Position numbers and translations under genes: made by a program
From: Catenulispora yoronensis
Lineage (GTDB): Bacteria > Actinomycetota > Actinomycetes > Streptomycetales > Catenulisporaceae
Assembly (NCBI RefSeq): GCF_039531695.1
Contig: NZ_BAAAQN010000056.1
Span: 19,284 to 83,283 of the forward strand
Reading direction: 5' to 3'
DNA length: 64,000 bases
Notes under the pieces: generated by a model
Databases searched by the model: none
Told to the model about the DNA's origin: nothing
What the model saw: the letters and a program-made list of their open reading frames with translations, nothing else
In this document: positions 53,600-61,781 of the stretch, piece after piece
Layout: each line of letters starts with the position of its first letter
Position numbering within the stretch: position 1 is the first letter of the stretch

Positions 53600-56500
53600 T
53601 TATCTGGATCGGTCGACCAGGGCGGACAGCCCGGCCAAGGTCTGGTGCGCGTAGAAATCCGCCGCGGACACCGCGACGCCGAACCGGCCGCGGATCAGCC
53701 GCAGCAGCGGCAGGACCAGCAGCGAGTGGCCGCCGGCGGCGAAGAAGGTGTCGCCGGCCGAGGCCGGGACGCCGTCGGTGAGCTCCGCCCACAACCCGGC
53801 CATCTCCTTCTCGACCGGGGTCTGGAGCGGCCGCCCGGCCGGCCCGGCCGCGGCGCCCGGATCGGGCAGCCGGGCCCGGTCGACCTTGCCGGCCGGGGTC
53901 CGCGGCAGGCGGCCGGGCAGCGTCCGGAACAGCGCCGGCAGCATCGAGCGGCCGAACCGGTGCCGCAGCTGGGTGCGCCACTCGTCGGGCGAGCCCAGCG
54001 GCCGGCCGCCCGGGTCCGCGCGCGGCACGACGTGGACCACCAGCCGGCTGGCGAAGCCGTCGGCGTCGGTCACCGCGACGACGGCGCACTCGGCCACCGA
54101 CGGATGGTCGGCCAGCGCCGCCTCGACGTCGGCCAGCTCCAGACGGCTGCCGTAGAGCTTGATCTGGTAGTCCTTGCGGCCCCGGTATTCGAGCACGCCC
54201 CCGGGCAGCCGGCGGGCCAGGTCGCCGGTGCGGTAGCAGCCCACCGGCCGGCCGTCGACCGTCACCGCCGGGAACCCCGGCAGCGGCGCGAACGCCGGGC
54301 CGGGCTCGGGCGCGCCCAGGTAGCCGTCGGCCACGTAGGGGCTGCGGATCACCAGGTTCCCGGTGACGCCGGCCGGGCAGGGGCGGTCCTCGTCGTCCAG
54401 GACCAGCACCTGCCGGCCCGGGATGGACCGGCCGATCGGCACCGGCCCGGACACCGGACCGGACACCTCGTGCCAGGTCGCGGCGATGGTCTCGGTGGGC
54501 CCGTACAGGTTCGCGGTGCGGGCCAGCGGCAGCGCGGTCCGCAGCCCGGTGACCAGCTCGCCGGGCAGCGCCTCGCCCATCAGCAGCAGCACGGCCAGCG
54601 CCGCCATCCGCTCGGGGGCCCGGCCGGCCTCCACCACCCGCAGCAGCTCCCGGGCGAAGCTCGGGACGGTCTGGAGCATGCTGATCCGCTCGGCCGCGAG
54701 CCAGTCCACGAGCTTCTCCGGGTTCGCCCGGATCAGCGCCGGGACCAGGCACAGCGTGGAGCCGGAGGCGAGCGCCGCGAAGGTCTCGGCCAGCGCCGGA
54801 TCGTGCTCGGGGGCGACCCACTGCGCGACCCGGGACCCGGGGCCGAGCGCGAACTCGTCGGCGAGCCAGGTGACGAACTGCGCCAGCGCCGCGTGGCTCT
54901 GGGCGACGCCTTTGGGGGTGCCGGTGGAGCCGGAGGTGTAGGCGATGTAGGCGCGGTCGGTGGCGCGGACTTGGGGTGGGGGTGGGGGTGGGGTGCGGGC
55001 TGATGGGGGCGTTGTCGGCAGAGTGTGTTGCGGCGGGGCGGTATTGGCGGTGGCGGCGATATCGAGGACCTCTGCGATGTCGACGACCTGGCCGACCGTC
55101 TCGCCGCGGTACCAGTCGGCGAGCTCGTCCGGCCGCTGACCGCCGTCGATCAGCAGGGCGGCCGGGCGCAGGGCCGACAGCACCACGCGGCCGCGGCTGC
55201 CGACGTCGCCGAGGCCGAACCACACCAGCGTGGCGCCGGCCTCCAGCACTCCGAGCAGCGCGGCCATCTGGCCCAGGCCCGGGGCCAGCCGCACCACCAC
55301 CGGCTCGCCCGGGCCGACTCCCGCGCTCCGCAGGGCCTCGCGCACCTGCCCGGCGGCGTCGGCCAGGCCGCGGTAGGTCAGCTTCTCCCCCGCGAACTCC
55401 ACCGCCACGGTGTCCGGGCTGCTCGCGGCCCACAGCCGCACCAGTTCGGGGACCGTCGCCCCGGCGTAGCCGTCGGCGGCGATGCGGTCGGCGTCCTGGT
55501 TCGCGGCGGCCACGGTGTCGGCGCCGTCCAGCGGGAGGGTGCCGACCGGCGCCGTCGGATCGGCGACAGCGGCGGCGAGCAGGGTGCGGTACTGGCCGAG
55601 GATCAGCTCCGGAATGTCCGGGGCGAACAGGTCCGCGCGCAGCGTCAGCGACAGCGCGAGCCCGGTCCCGGAGGTGTCGGCGGTCAGCGCCAGGTCGGTG
55701 TCGACCGCTCCCGGGTCCGCGGGCTGCGGTGTGGCGGTCACGCCGTGCAGCGTCAGCGCGGCGGGCGGGTCAGTGCGGTGCATGAAGACCGCGTCGCACA
55801 ATGGCGCGCGCCGAGGGTCGCGGATCACCGGCAGCGCGCGCACGACGTCGGCGAACGCCACATCCCGCCGTTCGAAGGCGTCCTGCGCGTACTGCGTGGT
55901 CCGGGCCAGGACGGTCCGGAAGTCCGGTGCCGTGGCGAGCTCCGGTGTCGCGGCGGGCTCTGGTGTCGTGGCGGGCTCCGGCGCCGCGGCGAAGTCCGCG
56001 CAGAGAATGAGCGTGTTGACACAGGGCCCGACAACCGGGGCGTCGACCGCGCCGCGACGGGTCGACGCCGGGGTGGCGACGGCGATCCGGTCGGCCGAGC
56101 CGTGCCGGAACAGCAGCGTCTGGAAGGCGGCGAGCAGCACGTCGAACTCGGTGACGCCCTCGGCGCGAGCCCGGTCCCGGACCGCCCGGAGCAGGTCCCG
56201 TCCGGTGTCGAGCTGCGCGGTCAGCGCGGCGCCCGACGGCTCGGCGGGACGGCGGCGGACCACCGGCAGCGGCACCTCCGGCGGCAGCGGGGTCAGCGCC
56301 CGCACCCACCACTGGAGCGCGTCGGCCGCCTGGGCCTCGGCGGCCCGGCGGCGCTGCCGCTCGGCGAACGCGCCGAAGGCTTCGGCGGCGGCGGCCGGGT
56401 GGACGTCGTGGAAGGAGTCGCCGGCGCTGACAGCGTTGTAGAGCTCCGACAGTTCCTGCACGAGCACCGACATCGACCGGTCGTCGGCGACGGTCTGGTG

Positions 56501-56935
56501 CGCGGTGAGCAGCACCCGGTGCTCGGCGACGCCGCCGCGGACGACGGTCAGCCGGGCCAGCGGCCCGCCGGGCTCGAACGGCCAGGCGGCGGCCTCGGCG
56601 ATCAGCCGCCGGGCGCGCGCGGTCGCGCGGCGGTGGCCGGAGACGTCGTGGTAGGTGAAGGAGTAGCCGCAGTACCCGCGCTCGGCGACCTGACGCACCG
56701 GACGTCCGGCGGCGAGGGCGAAGGTGGTGCGCAGCGCCTCGTGCCGGTCCACGACCTCGTGCCAGACGACGCGCAGCAGCTCGGGGCTGAGGTCGCCGGT
56801 GAGGCGGTAGGAGCGGGTCAGGGTGTGGGCGGCGGAGTCGTGGCCGAGGGCTTCGAGGAGCCACAGCGCTTCCTGGACCGGCGTGGCCGCGGCCTGGTGA
56901 GTGCCGGGACGCGGGGCTTCCGGGACTTCGGTCAT
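53600..56935 (-). CDS. Single-module NRPS, C*-A-PCP, probably activating beta-tyrosine
   Basis: 1111 residues, ATG at 56935 after GGAGG. Residues 15-440 form a condensation fold whose HHxxxDG motif is HQTVADD (146-152): the catalytic second His is Gln147. The A domain (about 500-1010) has YTSGSTGTPKG, NLYGPTETI, YRTGDLARR and PRTPAGKVDR. By eye its pocket residues are D-P-A-Q-L-M-L-A-A-K, close to what I recall for SgcC1, the beta-tyrosine-activating enzyme of C-1027. The carrier domain has GGHSLL near residue 1068. No thioesterase is present. A Pro/Glu/Ala repeat (PEPATTPEPAATPELA) interrupts the C fold. Confidence 0.9.
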   Translation of the reverse strand: MTEVPEAPRPGTHQAAATPVQEALWLLEALGHDSAAHTLTRSYRLTGDLSPELLRVVWHEVVDRHEALRTTFALAAGRPVRQVAERGYCGYSFTYHDVSGHRRATARARRLIAEAAAWPFEPGGPLARLTVVRGGVAEHRVLLTAHQTVADDRSMSVLVQELSELYNAVSAGDSFHDVHPAAAAEAFGAFAERQRRRAAEAQAADALQWWVRALTPLPPEVPLPVVRRRPAEPSGAALTAQLDTGRDLLRAVRDRARAEGVTEFDVLLAAFQTLLFRHGSADRIAVATPASTRRGAVDAPVVGPCVNTLILCADFAAAPEPATTPEPAATPELATAPDFRTVLARTTQYAQDAFERRDVAFADVVRALPVIRDPRRAPLCDAVFMHRTDPPAALTLHGVTATPQPADPGAVDTDLALTADTSGTGLALSLTLRADLFAPDIPELILGQYRTLLAAAVADPTAPVGTLPLDGADTVAAANQDADRIAADGYAGATVPELVRLWAASSPDTVAVEFAGEKLTYRGLADAAGQVREALRSAGVGPGEPVVVRLAPGLGQMAALLGVLEAGATLVWFGLGDVGSRGRVVLSALRPAALLIDGGQRPDELADWYRGETVGQVVDIAEVLDIAATANTAPPQHTLPTTPPSARTPPPPPPQVRATDRAYIAYTSGSTGTPKGVAQSHAALAQFVTWLADEFALGPGSRVAQWVAPEHDPALAETFAALASGSTLCLVPALIRANPEKLVDWLAAERISMLQTVPSFARELLRVVEAGRAPERMAALAVLLLMGEALPGELVTGLRTALPLARTANLYGPTETIAATWHEVSGPVSGPVPIGRSIPGRQVLVLDDEDRPCPAGVTGNLVIRSPYVADGYLGAPEPGPAFAPLPGFPAVTVDGRPVGCYRTGDLARRLPGGVLEYRGRKDYQIKLYGSRLELADVEAALADHPSVAECAVVAVTDADGFASRLVVHVVPRADPGGRPLGSPDEWRTQLRHRFGRSMLPALFRTLPGRLPRTPAGKVDRARLPDPGAAAGPAGRPLQTPVEKEMAGLWAELTDGVPASAGDTFFAAGGHSLLVLPLLRLIRGRFGVAVSAADFYAHQTLAGLSALVDRSR

Positions 56936-56993
56936 GAGCGGCCTCCGGATCTCACTGGGCATGGGCCCATGGTCAGCGAGATCCCGGAGAGGG

Positions 56994-57012
56994 CTCATCT
57001 CTCCAAATGCGG
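56994..57012 (-). promoter_or_regulatory. Cluster promoter element, site 10 (NRPS operon)
   Basis: CCGCATTTGGAGAGATGAG on the minus strand, 58 bases before the NRPS ATG. It controls the NRPS, aminomutase and hydroxylase genes. Confidence 0.65.
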
Positions 57013-57054
57013 TGTGGCTGTGGAGCTAAGGCTGTGGAACTCAGGCTGCGGAAC

Positions 57055-57762
57055 TCAGGCTGTGGGGCGCCGCACTGTGTAGAACAGGTGGGTCACGCCC
57101 GGGGAGGACACCACGCGGGTCTGCTCCAGGCCGACGGCGGGGTCGGCGGAGTCGGCGAACAGCCGGACGCCGCCGCCGAGCAGGATCGGCACCAGATGCA
57201 GGCGCAGCTCGTCGAGCAGCCCGGCGGCCAGGCAGGCGCTGATCACCTGGCCGCCGCCCATCACCGCGACGTCGCGCTCGCCGGCGGCGGCCGTGGCCTG
57301 CGCCACCGCCGAGGCGACGCCGTCCAGGACGAAGTTCCAGCTGGTCCCGCCCCGCTTGGCCTCGGCCGCGCGCGGACGGTGGGTGAGCACGAACACCGGT
57401 ACCCGGAACGGCGGCTCGTCGCCCCAGACCGGTTCTCCGTGGTCGAACATGCGGCGGCCGATGAGGATCGCGCCGCTGCGCCGGAAGTACTCTTCCATCA
57501 GATCCGAGGCGACGCCGTTCTGGACGGCGCCGGCGCTGGCGCTGTCCTGACCACCGCCGTCCTCGCCGCCGCTGTTCTGGCCACCGCCGTCCCGGTCGCC
57601 GCCGCCGTCCTTCCCCACTTGAGCGCGCCAACTCGCCAATTCGAACATCCAGCGGTGCAGCCGCTCACCGCCCCGGCCGATCGGCAGATCGCCCGGCCCG
57701 TCGTCCGGACCGGCCACGAAGCCGTCAAGGGACATCGAGATGTCCGCGATCACCCGGCCCAT
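57055..57762 (-). CDS. Dihydrofolate-reductase-fold (RibD C-terminal) reductase
   Basis: 235 residues. The ATG at 57762 has GGAGG eight bases upstream. The start GRVIADISMSLDGFVAGPDD, then ILIGRRMFDHGEPVWGD and DVAVMGGGQVISACLAAGLLDELRLHLVPILLGGG, match the RibD-C/DHFR-like family, NADPH-dependent reductases of mostly unknown substrate. A Gly/Asp/Gln-rich insert near residues 52-75 (GGGDRDGGGQNSGGEDGGGQ) comes from a GCCGCCGTC-type DNA repeat at 57545-57610. It diverges from the multicopper oxidase gene. Confidence 0.85.
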   Translation of the reverse strand: MGRVIADISMSLDGFVAGPDDGPGDLPIGRGGERLHRWMFELASWRAQVGKDGGGDRDGGGQNSGGEDGGGQDSASAGAVQNGVASDLMEEYFRRSGAILIGRRMFDHGEPVWGDEPPFRVPVFVLTHRPRAAEAKRGGTSWNFVLDGVASAVAQATAAAGERDVAVMGGGQVISACLAAGLLDELRLHLVPILLGGGVRLFADSADPAVGLEQTRVVSSPGVTHLFYTVRRPTA

Positions 57763-57806
57763 CGTCATCACCTCCGCGAGGGTCGGCCCCGCGTCCGTCC
57801 GCGAAA

Positions 57807-57825
57807 CCGCAATATGGGAGATGCA
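57807..57825 (+). promoter_or_regulatory. Cluster promoter element, site 11 (multicopper oxidase)
   Basis: CCGCAATATGGGAGATGCA, 11 of 12 matches, 92 bases before the oxidase ATG. TGATAC about ten bases downstream may be a -10 element, as at site 7. Confidence 0.72.
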
Positions 57826-57917
57826 AGCAGAACCCTGATACGGATTTCATCTCCTGTGTTGCGCACTGTGCGCGGCAATGACGCCTCCGCCCTGACGCCA
57901 GCAAGGAAGTGCCGACC

Positions 57918-59414
57918 ATGAGACGACGCGACGTTCTGCGGCTCAGCGCCGCCGCCAGCTTCTCCGCCGGGGCCGGCGCGCTGGTCCTGGGCTCGCGCGG
58001 GGGTCCCGCGCTGCCCGTCGGCCCGGCCGCCGAGGGAACCGGTCCGGACCCCGCGGACATGGCCCAGATGCCGGGCATGTCGATGGTGCCGATCAAGGGC
58101 ACGGTCCGCCCGGCCGCCGTCCTGACGCCGTTCACCGACGCCATGCCGCGCCTGGCCGACGCGGTCCCGACGGCGACCACCGCCGACGCCGACTACTACA
58201 CGATCAACGTGCAGCAGTCGACCGCGGCCATCGCGCCGGGCGCCCTGACCAGCATCCTGAGCTACGGCGGCGGCTTCATCGGCCCGACCATCCGCGCCAC
58301 CCGCAACCGGCGCGTGGTCGCGAAGTTCACCAACAGCCTCACTGAGAGCGTCGTGGTGCACCTGCACGGCGGGCACACGCCGGCGGCCAGCGACGGCTTC
58401 CCCACCGATGAGATCGTCGCCGGGGGGACGAAGGTCAACACGTACCCGAACACGCAGCGCGCGGCGACGCTGTGGTACCACGACCACCTGCACATGATGG
58501 AGGCCCCGCACGTCTACCAGGGCCTGCACGGCATGTACATCATCCGGGACCCGTGGGAGGACGGGCTGCGCCTGCCCAGCGGGCGCTACGACGTGCCGAT
58601 CCTGCTGCGCGACGCCTACCTGAACGACGACAACAGCCTGCTCTACGACCCGTTCCTGGACTGGACCGTGGTCCTGGCCAACGGCAAGCCGCGCCCGTAC
58701 TTCCCGGTGGCGCCGCGCAAGTACCGCTTCCGCTTCCTGAACGGCTCCAACCACCGGGCGTTCTCGCTGACGCTGAGCGACGGCCGGCCGGTGGTGCAGA
58801 TCGCCAGCGACGGCGGGCTGCTGGCGGCGCCGGTGTCGACGGCGAGTATCGAGATCTCCTCGGCCGAGCGCGCCGAGGTCGTCATCGACTTCTCCGGCTG
58901 CGCGCACGGCACGCAGCTGTTCCTCCAGGACGCGACCCTGGGCCAGGTCCTGCGCTTCGACGTGACCGAGAGCTGCGGGGCGGACCTGAGCCAGGTGCCC
59001 GCGCAGCTGGCGGCGTCGCTACCGCCGCTGCCGGCGGCGAACCGGACGCGGAGCATCGAGCTGTCGCTGACGCCGGACGGGAACTACTTCCCGATCAACG
59101 GACAGATCTTCGACCCGGACCGGGTGGACTCGCGGATCGCGCTGGGGAGCACCGAGATCTGGACCATCACTGATGTCTCGGGGTGGGAGCACAACTTCCA
59201 TCTGCACCTGGTGCAGTTCCGGATCCTGGATGTCAATGGGCTGGCTCCGGATCCGACGCAGCGGGGGTGGAAGGACACGGTGGTGATCCCGAAGAACGGG
59301 GTGGTGCGGATCCAGGCCTCGTTCACCGACTATCCGGGGAAGTACGTGTATCACTGCCATTTGCTGGAGCATGCTTCGTACACGGGGATGATGGCGACGA
59401 TGGTGGTGGCGTGA
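57918..59414 (+). CDS. Tat-exported multicopper oxidase
   Basis: 498 residues with a Tat-like signal (MRRRDVLRLSAAASFSAGAGALVLG). All four copper motifs are visible: HLHGGH near residue 150, WYHDHLHMM near 190, HNFHLHLVQF near 425 and YHCHLLEHASYTGM near 478. The layout is that of bilirubin-oxidase/CotA/phenoxazinone-synthase-like enzymes, which oxidise phenols, catechols or aminophenols with O2. Such an enzyme could couple or cyclise the catechol made by the HpaB-type hydroxylase outside the membrane. Confidence 0.92.
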   Translation: MRRRDVLRLSAAASFSAGAGALVLGSRGGPALPVGPAAEGTGPDPADMAQMPGMSMVPIKGTVRPAAVLTPFTDAMPRLADAVPTATTADADYYTINVQQSTAAIAPGALTSILSYGGGFIGPTIRATRNRRVVAKFTNSLTESVVVHLHGGHTPAASDGFPTDEIVAGGTKVNTYPNTQRAATLWYHDHLHMMEAPHVYQGLHGMYIIRDPWEDGLRLPSGRYDVPILLRDAYLNDDNSLLYDPFLDWTVVLANGKPRPYFPVAPRKYRFRFLNGSNHRAFSLTLSDGRPVVQIASDGGLLAAPVSTASIEISSAERAEVVIDFSGCAHGTQLFLQDATLGQVLRFDVTESCGADLSQVPAQLAASLPPLPAANRTRSIELSLTPDGNYFPINGQIFDPDRVDSRIALGSTEIWTITDVSGWEHNFHLHLVQFRILDVNGLAPDPTQRGWKDTVVIPKNGVVRIQASFTDYPGKYVYHCHLLEHASYTGMMATMVVA

Positions 59415-59570
59415 GGGCGGGGCCGATCCGAGGTATCAGTCCTCGAAGTTGACGCGACATGCGCCGAGATCCCGTGAGCGCGCCTGCGAAATCCTAGTAT
59501 TGCTCCCGGGACGTCCGGCTCAGGACGTCGGTGTCGCGTGACACCCGTCATCAATCCTTCGAGGAGCGCT

Positions 59571-59921
59571 GTGAAATACCTGCTGCTGATCAACAACGAC
59601 CCCGCGACGCTGGCCGCCCTGTCCGAGCAGGAGCAGCAGGAGCTGATGTCCGAGGTGGAGTCTTTGATGGCCGAGATCTCGGCGTCGGGGGAGCTGCTCG
59701 GCGGGCAGGCGCTCGCCGACGCCTCGCAGACCAAGACGGTCCGGGTGCGCGGGGGCTCCGTGACCGCGACCGACGGTCCGTTCGCCGAGGCCAAGGAGTG
59801 CCTCGCCGGGACTTTGATGGTGGAGTGCGAGACCGTCGAGCGCGCGGTGGAGATCGCTTCGCGCTGGCCCGACGCCAAGTTCGGCGCCATGGAGGTCCGG
59901 CCGATCATCGACACGTTTTAG
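59571..59921 (+). CDS. YCII-family DGPF protein
   Basis: 116 residues from a GTG after GAGGAG. KYLLLINNDP at the start, then TDGPFAEAKECLAGTLMVEC, is the DGPF signature of YCII-related proteins. These small dimeric proteins usually lie beside ECF42-type sigma factors and form part of their regulatory module. The sigma factor of that type in this window is 36 kb away at 22225. No promoter element of the cluster type was seen. Confidence 0.88.
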   Translation: MKYLLLINNDPATLAALSEQEQQELMSEVESLMAEISASGELLGGQALADASQTKTVRVRGGSVTATDGPFAEAKECLAGTLMVECETVERAVEIASRWPDAKFGAMEVRPIIDTF

Positions 59922-59953
59922 GCGCGCTTTAGGCAGTGGTTTTGGGCGCTGGC

Positions 59954-59978
59954 TGGCTCGACCGTCGGGGTCGAGCCA
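59954..59978 (+). terminator. Hairpin after the DGPF gene
   Basis: TGGCTCGACC pairs with GGTCGAGCCA with a five-base loop, 32 bases after the stop codon. Confidence 0.6.
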
Positions 59979-60008
59979 GGCAGCGCTGTCGCTGTCGGGT
60001 CCACCGTC

Positions 60009-60082
60009 CCGGTCGGGCAGTGCCAAGTCGAAAGCTGTCCTGCGGTGGGCGGCTTCGGCACGGCTTGGCACTGCCCGACCGG
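60009..60082. repeat. Inverted repeat with 19-bp perfect arms
   Basis: CCGGTCGGGCAGTGCCAAG at 60009-60027 and its exact complement at 60064-60082, separated by 36 bases. It lies between the convergent DGPF and BBE-type genes and may act as a bidirectional terminator or be a small mobile remnant. Confidence 0.8.
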
Positions 60083-60159
60083 GGCGGCGAGCCCCGGGAT
60101 TGGCTGTTGGGCGCCGGGCGCCGGGCCGGGACGCCTGGCGACGTCCCGGCCCCGGAGGG

Positions 60160-61524
60160 TCAGCTTTCGCCGGCTCCGGCGGGAACAACGTTGACATTGA
60201 GATGGAAGATGTTGTTGGGGTCGTACTTCTGCTTCAGTTCCGCCAAACGGCGATACACCGGGGCCGGATAGACCGCGTCGATGTCGGACTGAAGAATGTC
60301 GCTCAAGAAACCGCTATAGGCGCCGGACATCGACGGCGCGATCGCCGACCAGAACTGCTCGTAGGTCGGGAGAAGCGGCTCATTGTCCTCCGGCGAGCCG
60401 AGCAGCACGCCCATGATCAGGGCCTGGGTGGAGCGGTGGGGGAACGCGGTCGCGTCCTCCGCCACCCGGCTCAGGGCGCCGCCGATCTCGCGGATCTCCA
60501 CATACAGATTCGCCAGGTTGGCCTGCTCGGCGAGGATGGTGTCGACCAGGTCGCCGGTCACCGACGGGGTCAGGCGGTTGCGCACCCGCGGGCGCCAGCC
60601 CGGGGGCAGCTCGCCGATCGGCTGGAGCACCTCGCCGTAGGGCACGAGGCGGACCTGGTCGTCGACGACGGTGCCGAGCTTGCGGATCGGGTCGATGGCC
60701 AGGCCGGCCGCCGCGTCGTCGTCGCCGGCGTAGCAGACCACGATCCCCAGCGGCGGGGCCGCCTCGCCGAAGGTCGGCCAGCACATGGCGGTGGTGGTCA
60801 GCTCCTCCGGGGCGGAGTCCATGTACGCGGCCCAGCCGCGCAACACCGCGGCGGTCTCGTCGGGGGCGAAGGAGATCTGGCCGAAGAAGACCTGGGGCTC
60901 CGCCTGCGCGACGACGGTGAAGGACGTCACGACCCCGAAGTTGCCGCCGCCGCCGCGGATGGCCCAGAACAGGTCGGGGTTCTCCTCCGCGCTGGCCACC
61001 AGGATCCGGCCGTCGGCCGTCACGACCTCGGCCGCCACGAGGCTGTCCAGCGCCAGGCCGTACTTGCGCGCCATCCAGCCCACGCCGCCGCCGACCAGCA
61101 GGCCGCCGACGCCCACGCTGGTGGTGTCGCCGGAGGTGAAGGCCAGGCCGTAGGGCGCCAGGGCGCCGGCGACGTTCACCCAGTGCGCGCCGGCGCCGAG
61201 CCGGACCAGGCGCTCGGACTCGTTCAGGACCTCGACGCCGTCCAGCAGGGACAGGTCCAGGACCAGGCCGCCGACGTTGGTGCTGAAGCCGGCGTTGCTG
61301 TGGCCGCCGCTGCGGGTGGAGATCTCCAGGCCGTGCTCCACCGCGAAGCCGATACCGCGCGCGACGTCGTCGTTGCTGCGGGCGCGGACGATCACCGCCG
61401 GGTGCCCGGTGTGGACGATCAAGTTGGCCAGGTCGTCGTAGCCCTCGTCACCCGGCAGGACGACCTCGCCGGTGACGTCAGCCCGCAGGGACTCGATGGC
61501 CTCGGGCTCCACGGTGGTGGACAT
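60160..61524 (-). CDS. BBE-type FAD-linked oxidoreductase, monocovalent
   Basis: 454 residues. STRSGGHSNAGFS holds the His expected to bind FAD covalently (8-alpha position). At the site where berberine-bridge-type enzymes have the 6-S-cysteinyl link (GxCxxVG), this protein has GDTTSVGVGG, so the Cys is absent. RGGGGNFGVVTSF and the C-terminal KYDPNNIFHLN are typical. Such oxidases dehydrogenate alcohols, form rings or aromatise. No cluster promoter element precedes it; a degenerate repeat lies directly upstream. Confidence 0.88.
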   Translation of the reverse strand: MSTTVEPEAIESLRADVTGEVVLPGDEGYDDLANLIVHTGHPAVIVRARSNDDVARGIGFAVEHGLEISTRSGGHSNAGFSTNVGGLVLDLSLLDGVEVLNESERLVRLGAGAHWVNVAGALAPYGLAFTSGDTTSVGVGGLLVGGGVGWMARKYGLALDSLVAAEVVTADGRILVASAEENPDLFWAIRGGGGNFGVVTSFTVVAQAEPQVFFGQISFAPDETAAVLRGWAAYMDSAPEELTTTAMCWPTFGEAAPPLGIVVCYAGDDDAAAGLAIDPIRKLGTVVDDQVRLVPYGEVLQPIGELPPGWRPRVRNRLTPSVTGDLVDTILAEQANLANLYVEIREIGGALSRVAEDATAFPHRSTQALIMGVLLGSPEDNEPLLPTYEQFWSAIAPSMSGAYSGFLSDILQSDIDAVYPAPVYRRLAELKQKYDPNNIFHLNVNVVPAGAGES

Positions 61525-61548
61525 GGTGGTCTCCTTCTACGTTCCGTT

Positions 61549-61634
61549 GAGCAGCAGTCGTGTGAGCAGCAGTGGTGTGAGCAGCAGTCGTGTGACCAGC
61601 AGTCGTCGCTGTTGACCAGCAGTCGTCGCTGTGT
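61549..61634. repeat. Degenerate 15-bp GAGCAGCAGTCGTGT repeat
   Basis: Three near-identical 15-base units followed by two 20-base GACCAGCAGTCGTCGCTGTT variants in the leader of the BBE-type gene at 61524. They probably displaced or modified its promoter. Confidence 0.8.
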
Positions 61635-61704
61635 TGTTCGCCTTCTCTACTTGTGGGTCGGAGCCGACTCGCGGATCCGGACACGCTTCGGGATGGGATT
61701 TGCT

Positions 61705-61723
61705 CCGCACAGGAAGAGATGCC
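61705..61723 (+). promoter_or_regulatory. Cluster promoter element, site 12 (bicovalent BBE-type gene)
   Basis: CCGCACAGGAAGAGATGCC, 11 of 12 matches, 58 bases before the ATG at 61782. This is the rightmost copy found. Confidence 0.72.
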
Positions 61724-61781
61724 GGGGGGCGTGCGCGGTGACACGGTGTGGAGGGCTTCCACCCGTGAGAAGGGAACCCCC

